Source of the DNA: Elysia chlorotica
Taxonomy: Eukaryota; Mollusca; Gastropoda; Plakobranchidae
Assembly (NCBI GenBank): GCA_003991915.1
Contig: RQTK01000001.1
Coordinates: 1,095,034 to 1,159,033, forward strand
Direction: 5' to 3'
Length of the DNA: 64,000 nucleotides
Below the pieces are notes generated by a model, which saw only the letters and a program-made list of their open reading frames with translations, ran no database searches and was not told the origin of the DNA. The translations under genes and the position numbers were made by a program. Each line of letters opens with the position of its first letter. The stretch's first letter is position 1. This document shows positions 22,901 through 34,900 of the stretch, piece after piece.

Positions 22901-25900
22901 TGTGACATTGTTTTGTAACATAGGCGCATTCCAGACCCACTTTTCCTCCTCGCAGTAACATTAAGTTCTGCCGTCACTGAGCTATCTGGTGCTATTAATA
23001 GAAATCTGTGACTGAGTTGTACTTTTGGCGTGTCAGAGAAAGAGGGAACAGTAACAGTCAAGATTTTAGACCACCTTGTAAATTTTAAGTACTTATTATG
23101 CTGAATGTCCCATTTAAGATATAGTATTTTTTCATGACCTTTTTTTTCTTCTGAAAATTTTGCAGAACCATCCGTGCGATCCGAGTTGATGGAACAAGTT
23201 CCTCATGTTGCTGTATATTGCCAAGAAAATAGTGAATCATTTACAGATGCAGTTCCACAATACATTCTTCCTATGGTTGTGCGATACCTCAATGATTCCA
23301 ACAGTCAGGTATGAAATATAGTCTGGGTGTTTTAAAGTGCAGAATGTCAACTTTTGGAGAACTTTTCCCCCAAAGTTATATTGATTGTATTAGATTCTAA
23401 GCTGTTTATGTGCTTAATAATATAAATTGTTCATAACTGCTTTTTAGGAAGTTTTTTGATTCAATTAATTTTGTTTACACATTGCCTCAATTTTCTATCC
23501 AATGTAGGTTCGCAAGACTAGTCAAGCTGCTTTACTTGTCCTACTAGAGCAAGAACTTGTTGAGAAAGGAGACATTGAACAGCAAGTGATGCAAGTCATC
23601 CTAGAGCTTGCTGCTCCCGAGAGTCTAGACGACTATCGTTCAGAAGCAGTGGCTGTAAGTTATACTCAATCCTGACGGTTAATTGGTTTTCTTTTTCTTC
23701 CAGTCTTGGTTTAGGGATAGAGTGAAGTTACCTATATGACTTTTGTTTTTTGGTGTGAAAGACATGGGTAGTGAGATGTGCCTCAATCACCTTGCTACTC
23801 TGTCTTTTGCATTAAGGAACACTGCTCCATCAACCTGTATATATGGTTTACTCGGTGAAAAGTACAAACGTTAATAATTTTGTTTGAACTGTCTCCCTGT
23901 GTTGAATGCTTTATCTTAAAGTTAGTTTTTGTGTGTTGGTAATGTGTTTAGAAAAAATAATATAAATCCCTTTGATAGTTTTTATTTTCCCTGTTTGAAT
24001 TTGCTTAATTCCTTTGTGTTTGACTATCATTTCACACTTGCCTAAGCACCTTGCTACACAAAAGTTGTCACTTTGTAAGGGTATTGTGTATTTTGTCATC
24101 TCTGCATTCAATGTACTTATTTTGTCCCCAAGGTTGTCTTGCCAACGGCATTAATGCTGGATGTTATAGTACATATCTTACAGATCCTATCACAGCCAGC
24201 TTTGATGAGCGTTGTCCTGACAATGTCATTGTACAGTATCCCATGCTTGCTGTATTTTGGTTCACATATTTTGCATGCAGTTTTTTTTTTTTTTTTTTAC
24301 ATCAACACAGAAAGGTACTTCTTATTCTGACCAGGTGGTTGCGATGTGTGTCTTAATCATATCACAGCCTGCTTGGATCAGTATAAGATTACAACCACAA
24401 TCTTCTGACTGCAGATGCTGCAAATTTTTGCTTGCTTACCTTTACAAGACCCTGTAATCACCTTCTGTGGCACATCAAAGTGTTGTGATTTGTTTTCTAG
24501 TCATATCACAGCCAGCTTTGATGAGCTTCAAGATTGCTGTTTCCCCGCTTGTTAAAATTTTATCTAGCACCTCCTTCAACTCAGTGTAGCATGCCTGTCT
24601 GTCCTTTTGCGCTCTATGACAATGGATTAAAACCATAGCTTGGCCATCACAGTGGTTGTGATGTGTTACCCACTTTCATATCACAGTCAGCTTTGATGAG
24701 CTAAGAGTGGTTCTCCTTCTTCATTTTTTTTTCTTCTCACTTTGGTGTTGGAGCTTGCACAAATTGAACAGGGGTTCCTTTTGCATTCCGCTGGACTCAA
24801 GCCTTTGGAGACGGCCGACTAGTTGCTGAGCCTGAATTTGACAAGGTCAATGTCAGGCTACCCTGGCATCAAGGTTGCTGTGATGTGGTGCGGCAACGCA
24901 TATCACAGCCAGCTTTGATGACAGGGATACCTTTATGCTGCACACAGATGAGGACTTGCAACAGTTTTTGCTTTATTATTGCTTTTTCTTCTTTTGCAAT
25001 CTGTGTTTTGTGTCAGCTTGACATATCTTCAGTTCATGCTAAGCTCTTGCAATTAATTGCCAATTTTGGACCCAACTGGAAGCTACCATAAAAATTGATT
25101 TTACTGCTTGCTCATGGAAACTATAAAAAAAATGGTGCCTTTATTCATTTGTTGTAATTTTGCTCCTCACTGTCCGCTCTTGTGAAATGAGGGCCACAAC
25201 ATTTCTCAAGACAACTTATATACATGTATTTTTAAGTACCTGGGCTACATAAGCTGTTTTGTATGTTTAAGGGTTGACTGAGCAACATATTTGACAGTTC
25301 GTTTCAAAATAAAAATTATTTTAATATTTGTTTTATTACTTGCTTACACACATGCCTTCATCATGTCTGAAAAATCTGTTAATGCAGAAGCTATTTTAAA
25401 ATCTTAAACAAACCTGCCTAAGCAAGTCTCTTCCCCTAGGAGCAAAGAATTATCTGTACACAAAGACCGACACACATTGGATGAAAAAAATTATTGCGAT
25501 AACTAGTAGGCGTGGGGAAATGGATAAGATTTTGACACCAGAATCTAGGGTTGGGTCTACAAATTCATCAAACTTCTGGGTCCATCAACTCCTATCTTCA
25601 TTGCTCATTAACACTCTACTCATCAGTTGAGTTCTTCCCCTTGATAAACTTGGCTCTACCAGTACCACCATCTCGTCTGTATCCGACTCTAAATCATTTT
25701 CATCTTTATTGTATTCAGTATCGGATCATCTATGGTTCAAAAGTTAAGATCTAAACTTGGGTTCCAAATTGCTTGGAAACTGCACATATGTAGACATTGG
25801 GTTAGAAAGGAAAAAAGTTTGAATTGACCGAAACATAAATGAGATTTACCCAACAATTCCATTGAGATTTCTGAACAAACGAAAGCAAACCAGTTAAAAC

Positions 25901-28900
25901 AGGGCTGCAACTTCTCCGCAGATATCTTGGGAATTTTTTTCCTCCTTGTCCATTGTTTGTAGTGTCGAACATCAAGCCTTTCCCTGCCTGCAAAAAAAAA
26001 TGTAATGGCCGGAAGAAAATTTCTGAGCGAAAATAGACTACAGAGCTCCCGACTTGCACACATATATTTGTACGCTTTTTGTCCTCTTGTACGTCGACAT
26101 GCTATTTCACGGAAAAATAATTTTCTGGATAGCCCTTGGTTTTTGCACTATGTATGTCAATGAAGCCACCCAAACTAGAGAAAAATAAAGATTCCGTGTG
26201 TGCCAGGAAATGTTGGAACAATTTATAGTGATGCCCATTTTCCGTAAATTTGTGGAATTTTGTAAAATGTCTATGTTCCATATAAAAACAAACAAATCAC
26301 CTATCAGAGTTCCGTCAAGGTCCGCCTGTCTTCGTGCAGCCGTGCATTGAATTATGAAGGCGGGAAAATTTAATGTAACAGAATAAGCGAATTGGAAATA
26401 GTACGAACGTCATCGAGCATGCGTTATTTACTTACAAACATTTGGCCATCCAAACTGACTTTCGGAATATCTGATTTATGTGAAAACCTATTTATTTTGT
26501 GTGATTCAAAGTGCCACTGCATATTACATGAATTAGGTCTAAACTAGAGCAGTAGGAGTATCTAGATCGTGTAGATCTGGACTAGACTCATGATATATTG
26601 ATTAGAAATGGAATCTATTTAAAAAAAAGTTTATTAGGCAGTGATGGAATTTGTTGATCATGTATATCCACTGGATGTTAATTAAAGGAATTGATACATT
26701 GAATTGGCGTTGGTAATACAACAAAGATGCAAATGGGGTTTTGCTATCGGTTAAGCTAGTGTGGCTTACTGCATCACATGTAAAACTAGTCAACTGTGGT
26801 TTCAATGGAGGCATAGCCATGCTAAAAAGAAAGTGCATTTTAAGCCTTAAAAATAAATAAACTTGAGAAGTAGGGTTCATCATTCCTATTTTGCTTAAAT
26901 ATACTTACTTACTTACTTACTGCCCTTTTTGCCATTGGCAATTAGGGCAGCAAAAATCACTTAAATATACTACTGACATAGATTTGGGGTGTTTTTTTTT
27001 AGATCGTGAGTCCAGTGCGCTGCTGGACCAGTTCTTGAAAAAGTTCAGTAAAAAACGAATCACTCGGTTGGCATCACTGTTTTTCAAACAGATCACTGCT
27101 TATTACAACCTGCCGCGAATGTGTTGCTCTAGCCAAACTGAAGCTACCTTTTCTGTCGTACTTTTTCAAAATCACACCCGGTGGTTTAGAAAGCCCTACA
27201 ATGATATATGAAAAAAACATTCTGTTCATTAGAGAAATTGAGATTTTTGTTTATTTTCGAACATTTACAATCTTATCAGGGACACCCAATTGGTTGATTG
27301 AAGACTTATACATAATTTATCTCCAAACAAACCTATCAATCAGTCCAAAATAAAACTGGATTTAAGTCATGTGATCTGCATCTCATAAAGTTGAATCTAG
27401 ATCTAGACTTAAGCTTTAGATTCTAAAGCAAGTTATCTGATGGTATGGATCAAGATCTAATTCTGTGGTATACATCGGGAACTAGACATTTGACTTTGAG
27501 AGGGGAACTGGCTCAAGCCGCAGAGCGCCGGGTTCTCAATAGGTGCCTAGTTCGAAACCCACAATTCGGGGTTTTCCTACTGGTTGATTCAGTCAGTGAC
27601 AATGGTGTTACTGTTAGTCCAAATTGCTATCGGCATGCTAGTAAGCTTAAATTTCTCTAATAAAGTAATATCAATGCAAAACCTGAGAAGCTCTTAAACC
27701 AACAGTATTGAAATATATTTGTTCAAGCAAAGTCTGGTGTTCTAACGCTGTGAGATGAAAACAAAGAAAAAAAACACCAAAAAACTAAATAATAAGAAAC
27801 ATAATTTCTTGTCTTTGTTTCTCCCCTGGACTCTTTTTTTCTGTCTCTATTTTTTGGTGATGTGTGGGTGCTGATTATTTTATTATTTTGATTTTACAAA
27901 TATACTTGGAAAATTCACCTAATTAAAAAAAACAACATAGAAAAATGCATTTCTAAAAGCTTCATTATTTAGAGAATTTGATAATCTACAAATGGATAAG
28001 ATTTCATATATCTGATAGAAATAGATGGTGAGTTACAGAAGGCTTTTCCTATAACCCCTATGCCCAGTCCGCATTTGGATGAAAGAATAAACAAAGGATG
28101 CTCCTAGGAAAATGTTAAACCTTAGAAGAAATTCAGTCTGATCATTACTCAATGGGCTTGATTTCAAGAAAGATCTTCAGTGAGCACGCATTACGCTAGG
28201 TTCCCGTATGAATGATGTGAGCTTTTTGTGGGGCGTATTGCTAAATCGATCGTCTCTGGTAGAATCCTTATCGTGATTCATATCTTTGGTTCCAGATCTA
28301 TTCATTAGAACTCTGTATCGTTATTGAGATATCGTTATTGAGATATCTTGTTTTTCATTGTTATAGCAAGAGTTCTCGTTCCCAAAATAATAATCAGACT
28401 AACTAAAAGTGCGCCCTTCTCGTTTTACCATGGTTTTTATAGTACTGCAAGCTTAGAATGTTTGATTGCCCCATATTCTTTCCAGAACAGAAAAAAGTTT
28501 TGTCATAAAATCACGTCAAGACGCAGTGCTCCTTCCTCTTTTTCAACAATCAGAAGAGCATTCCTGCATATAGGATTCTTTATTCTCACTTTCAATTTGG
28601 CTTTGTGTAAGAAACAGTAGGCTTTATGGTGCTATGTTAGACATCTAAATCACATCAAGCACTTGAATTGGAATTTTCAGTATAATTAAATTTCATGTCT
28701 AAATTACTACTGGTACTAACTTGTGTTAACAGATTTAGATGTTTTATAGGGGTCATAGTCAAATCCTTTGTAGTTGGTTGAAGTGTGGCGTTTTAGATAA
28801 AGCAAACTGAAACAGATGGTTTTTGACAAAGATGTCCACATGTTCAAGAGTCACTTCAGTCAGTAGACCTGGCTGAAGTGGTATAGTTTCCAGATCTGGA

Positions 28901-31900
28901 GGTCCGCGGTTCAAATCTAGCGATTGGCAGATTTTTGTGGTCCAATTTCGTCCTCTGTGACCAATTGCATCGGTGTCTGTATAATAAATTAATATGACCG
29001 TAGTCATGTTACGCCCTGTCTCGTGTAAGGCAGCGCATAAAATTTATCAGACGTCAATCTTAGGGTTCGTCCATAATATATAAAAGAGTGCTGGCGTTGG
29101 GCATTAAAGCAACTCGCCTGTCTGTCATTCAAAGACATTATTATTTATAGTGCCTCGTTTTATTCTTTACATCTTGGCTCCTTCCCAACATTATCCCTGG
29201 CCAAGTGTTTGAAAAAATTGAAAAGAATTTGCATAAGCCTAGAAGGCTACTTATGTATTTAAACAAGGAAATTAAATTAATCTTTTTTTGTCATTTTTTT
29301 TTTAAAGATAGCTGGCTATGAAATTTCCTTCTTATATAAATTTTTTTTTTTTTTTTTTAACCTTTCTGCATTATGATCACTGCATGAATTATACTCATTT
29401 CACTATTGTTTAGATTTCTAAACCTTGTTGGCAGATTCACACAAACACCCAAAACCTTTCCCAATAAACCTGTCATTTTGGTTAAGGTTTGGAAAAAATA
29501 AACGTTGCATTTTTTTTTATCTGACCTCAATTTTGTAGCTGATGAGCAAGATGGCACCATTGCTTGGAAAAGATATAACAGACCGGCACTTCCTGCCTAG
29601 ATTTAGTGAAATGTGCACTGATCCGTTGTTCCATGTGAGAAAGGTAATGTGAATAAATAAGTTTTATTCATGTCTTTGCTAAATTTTGTCGCTACATTGC
29701 AAGTCTGCTCCCTGCATAATTTTCGTTGTCTTCAAAAGTATCTCTTGTTAAACACACCCATTTTCTTCTAGAGACATTCAGTTAAGACGAAAAGGTTCTT
29801 GCCAGGTTCATAGAAGAAAATAAAACTTTCTATTTATTTTTGCAATTTTACATGTATGCCCAGATGGGTAATTATTTCTTTTAATAAAGGAACAAAACTT
29901 CTCAAAAGAAAAAAGTACAAGTGAGGATGCTATAACTAACTAGCAGCAATAGCATTGTTAGCAAAAGATTGCTTTCATTACTATGATAAATAAAGGCACT
30001 TTTTTGAAAACTTGCTTTGTATGAGTTGTCATAGTTATTTGATGCTATTCTCCAGGTTTGTGCAGCCAATTTTGGAGAGATGGCTAGTGTAGTTGGTGTT
30101 CAAAACTCGGAAGATATTTTGGTAAGAATTTCACATGTTGTGCAAAATTTCCATTTTCCTATATATTTTTCAATTGAAAAAAAAATTGATTTAAATACTC
30201 TTTAAGATGGGCTTAGTACTATTCGTTGCCAAATTTGTTAAAATCTGAAATTTTATGCTTTGCAATTAATGGTTTCTGAGGCAAAAGGTAAATGTTGGAC
30301 GTTTAATCAACTCAACTCCCCTCAATCTTATTTTATCCAAATAACTTCCACACAATCTTCTTTTTATCAATTGCCACTAATGCTCTTGATTAGAAATCAT
30401 ACAAAATAGTTAGATTGGGAGTTATTGCCCTTTTAAGATATTTTGGCCAGGGGAATACCTAGAATAAAAATGGCCATGATTTTCTGCGGAAGTAACGATC
30501 TCCGCAGATAATATACGTCTCCAAATATTTGCGAAACCTTGTCAGCACTACCTTTGGTTAAAAAACGAAAAAGTGTGAAAACAACGCTTTTTTCCCTTTC
30601 AAAACGGAACTACTGTTTTTTTTTTTTAATCCGGTAGTTTTGATATCCGATCTTCTATTACAATACAAAAACTACTTTTGATTTTTAACGGAAATACATG
30701 TACTGCTGAAGTTGACTTTCGATATCATTTTTGGTAAACATCGCTAGTGTCTAGTTGTTCATTCCCAAGGATATTTCATTGGATTTTTCAATGTAAAGTT
30801 ATTTGCGTCTCTTAATGCGACCCTTTAGACAACATAACATCATCACTTAACGCAAAAGTAAATTTGAACACGCCTTACGACTAAGGTTTTTTTTTAAATA
30901 TAATAAACCGAGGAAGAGATGCGCATTAAAGGATGTCTGCATTATTTTTAATTTATACAGATTACTTTGTTAACTATCAGTAGTCTATCGGGATGATAAA
31001 TAATAGCCTATTAATTCACTTTGGTTTGTTATTGATTTTATTCGTCCAAACAACACTGATCCTGGTGATTTGTCTATCCTTACCTTTTGACTCGCCGCCA
31101 TTTTCTACATTGGATAGATCAAGATCTAGAATAAAGTACTATTTTTTAATTGAAGCGTGTGATCAACACAACTGTTCTGTAATCTTTCATTCGCTCAGAT
31201 GTGATTTTATAATGAGGTAGGCAAACTCAATCTATAATCTAGAGTATCATTGCCAGCTTCTTGCACTTTGGGACACAATCTAAATCTAGCTGAGGGATTA
31301 TTTAATCCTATTTAAGTAATATTTACCCTGATGCGACTGGATGCGACCGAAAAAAAACATATACTAAAAACCCAGATGCGACTGAGATGAGACTATGGAC
31401 ACTACCTTACTGTAGACGGCATAATAGCTCTTAACTGCTAGACTATGAAAGGCGACTGTTACTCTTTTCTAGAGAAGAGCTTCAAAATAAAACCGAAAGT
31501 AAGAGGATAGAACTGAAACTTCGTCTTCAGTGATTTTAAGAGCTTTCACTTTGATTGGCGTAAAAAAATACAACAATCGGTCAAAATGGCTTTCAAATTC
31601 ATGCAATCATTGATTGATAACCCTTATCTGGAAAGTTTAAGACACTAATGATGACAATTCTGACGAAAGTGACATAGATCTAGACTTTGAACCTTTGAAA
31701 CTAGACTATAGAAAACAGTGAAAGCACTGATAGTGTAGATCTAGAGTCAGGAAACAGTGTATCGGGCCCCAACATCAACATCTGTAGAGTCAAAAAGACA
31801 GGCTCCAGTCGTAACCCAGAGACTATTTTTGGGTGCACCACATTCTGTAAAGGCATTTGCTTTGCCAAATTCCACAATTTTTAAGCAAAAAATGACTAGT

Positions 31901-34900
31901 ATAAGAACTCAAAAGAAACAAAAATGATGAGAGTTCAGCAAAAACATTAATTTTCATTTCAACATATTTTTTTTTACTGAAAGGCAAAAAAAATATGAAT
32001 ACACATGTTATCTAAAAATAATCTTTTACTTTTCTGTTATTTTTTTAAGTCTATTTCATTCCATTCTTGTTGGTGGTTGATTTTGTGTGAATTTTTTAAG
32101 TTTGTGTATTTTTGTAAAAATCATAAAAACTGAGAGTTATCTCCCTGCCCTTTGGGTTTCAGAGTAAGTTTAGCAGGAATTCTTGAGGGTAAATAGGGTT
32201 AAGTTAGAGAGTTCTATTTAGTAATTCTATTTTTATATCTAGATCTGCATTTTTAACTGTATACGTCTCACGACAACATAGCCGTTACCGTGCTGACGTG
32301 CCGTAAAACAAAACTCACCTCTCTCACGTTTAAAAGGATTCCAGGGGCAATCTGTGATAGGCTTTTGAATATTATCTACTTAGCTGTTTTATTATTGTAA
32401 TTTTCATTTTAAAAGAAGGTTGACGATTCTGTTCATTCTGCCATAACTAACAACGGGTGCACAATTTAAATGTCTGATATCTAGATATAGAGGAATAAAA
32501 GGCTATATTTGAAAGCTTTAGACATGACAATAACATGTATAAGTCTAAATGCCAAACAACCTTGATATGGTATAATAAGTCAGGATTGAAATAAACAGGA
32601 TGACTGAAATGTGGATAGCATGATACACTATTTCTGTTTACTGATAAAAACAAGCTTATTAGAACATTGGTTTGGGTTTACAGGGCCTACAATTTGAGCT
32701 GTTGTAAATCCGTTTGAATTATACCTCAATGTTCAAATGGGTTGGACATTTTTTTCACTGTGATCCCTGCTATAATTTTTTTCCCTCTAAGATAAGATAT
32801 AAATGAAAAATCTAATCAATGAAAATTGAAGAGAAAAAAATCTCAAGTTTTGCCAACTTAAGCTTTATCCAAAATGTTGCTTTACAAAACAAAATGGCAG
32901 TTCGTTACCAGCAAAGAAAGAAAACTAAAATACTTCGGGCACCTGATAAGACATAACAGTTTGGAAAGACATATCCTAGAAGCAAAGCTGGGGCAAACGA
33001 AGACAGGACAAATAACCCGAAGGTGGATGGTTGACATCGGTGACTGGCTACAAGTACAAAGGATGCCTAGCAAGGCAGGAAGGATGGCTCAAGACAAAAA
33101 GCTTTTCAGGCAGATTTTACGGGAGGCTCCACCAGACACTACCGACAAGCCAACATGATGTTCATTTGAATATTAGTCAAATCGTTTTTAAAAGATACAA
33201 ATCTGTGCTGTATCAAATACGTAATTATGATTTAATAAAATAGAAATATAAGGATTTTGTATTCTTCTACAGCTTCCTAAATTTTTCTTCCTATGTGAGG
33301 ATGGAGTGTGGGGTGTGAGGAAGGCATGTGCGGAGTGTTTCATGACAGTTTCCTGTGCATGTTCGCTCGAAATCAGGAGAAACGAACTTGCCAACTTGTT
33401 TGTCAACTTGCTCTGTGATCAGTCAAGATGGGTAAGTGATATAGCAAATGGTGCTAGTCTTTCTTGACACAGCACATTTCTCTCCACCCTCACTATTCTC
33501 TGCTTGTTTTTCCTACAACCTTCCTGATTCTGCCTTCTTTATTATATTGACTTTGGTTTTATGTTTAATATTCATACTAGAGGATGGTTCAGCACTGTTT
33601 TATTTATTTATTGTAGAGAAATCTTTTCTTTTCTTTCTTTCATATTTCACGGCTCTCCTCTTTCATGGAATATGAAATGAAGTTAGACTAAAACACACAT
33701 TCCTGAATTGTACTGCTCTATACATTTGACTAGTCTACCGTGCCTTTCATGGGATTGTCTTCCCTTTCAAATCAGGTACGCATGTCTGCCTTCCAGCAGT
33801 TGGGACCTTTCATATCTACATTCGCTGATGCAGATAGAACAGATCTAGTTGTCAGTGAGGATGGTATTCTCAGCTTTCAAACTAGAGAAGGGTAATTTTT
33901 TATTTTTTCGATATTGTCTTGACACATTTTCAATATGATCTGGGAATGTCACTTAGCTGTAGTTCACTGATTCTTTTGTCACATTAAAAATTTAAAAGAA
34001 AAAAAAACAACTCATAATTAAAAAAAAATCTTTTAATATATGGCAACATGTTGTATACAACAGAATAATGTTGCCAACTTTGTTTTTCATACTTGACAAA
34101 ATGGACATGAAATCACTGCCACTATTTTTATAGAAATGTAAAGGGGTCTATATAGCTAGGCCTTTTCAAAGTTCTGTTATAAAACTGATACCCCACTACA
34201 TGTATTTATCCTTAAGTGAAACTTGCATCAAAGTTATTGTTCATTAACTTGACCGTATTAACAAAATTTGAAGCTCAAGAGGTAAACAGCGACCAACACT
34301 TATTAAGTTATGGGAAACTTACTTCTTTCTGAACTTGGCTACTTTTTGTAATTTGCATTTGCTTAGCTTGTCCTTTGAGTGGCAACATATTCCATTTTAT
34401 GATAGGAGGTTACAAATTTTTGCAGAAAATTTTGGGGACATAATCAAGCTTTCTTCATGAACATTTCATGCTCAACCAATATAGATTACGATTTCATAGC
34501 TGCCAACCAGTACGAACTATACAGATTTAGTAGATATTATACCTCCCAAGTATGTTTGTCTGTATCTGGTTGAAAAAAAAACATGTATTTGACGGTATAC
34601 TGCGGATAATTGGATGTCCTGTGGATCCCTCAGTACTTGCTGCCATTTACTGCGCCCATTCACATTTCAAACGTTTCATTAGACTTAGTAGTATATTTAG
34701 TACCCCCTATGGTTCGCAGCACTAGGATCGCCCTAGTCTCTAATCAACTTGTAGATTAATCGTTCACTTGTGGCTCTTTTGGGTAAAAAATGCAGTAAAT
34801 AGTGAAATACTATAGTGGCAATTCTTCCACCGGCGATCTGTCCGTTTGGAAATCCCCTGGTTTTTATAGCTCCCCCTCCCCCTAGAATCCAATTGGGTGA

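Larger units (their letters stand above)
23655..29538 (+). other. PPP4R1 intron 6, host of a microRNA cluster and of repeats
   Basis: This 5.9-kb phase-0 intron contains, in order, miR-71, five miR-2-family hairpins (to about 24,932), unassigned AT-rich sequence, a short TACT-repeat/hairpin (26,901-26,952), an unassigned open frame (about 27,000-27,211), a SINE head (27,487-27,640) and a fuller SINE copy (28,862-29,116). No protein exon was found in it. Confidence 0.9.

Noticed and set aside
24025..24090. Possible extra, decayed microRNA hairpin between miR-71 and the first miR-2
   Set aside because: No miR-2 seed and no convincing pairing arm.
25737..26063. 108- and 85-residue minus-strand open frames in PPP4R1 intron 6
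   Set aside because: No domain recognised; the two frames overlap in different phases and no supporting signals were found.
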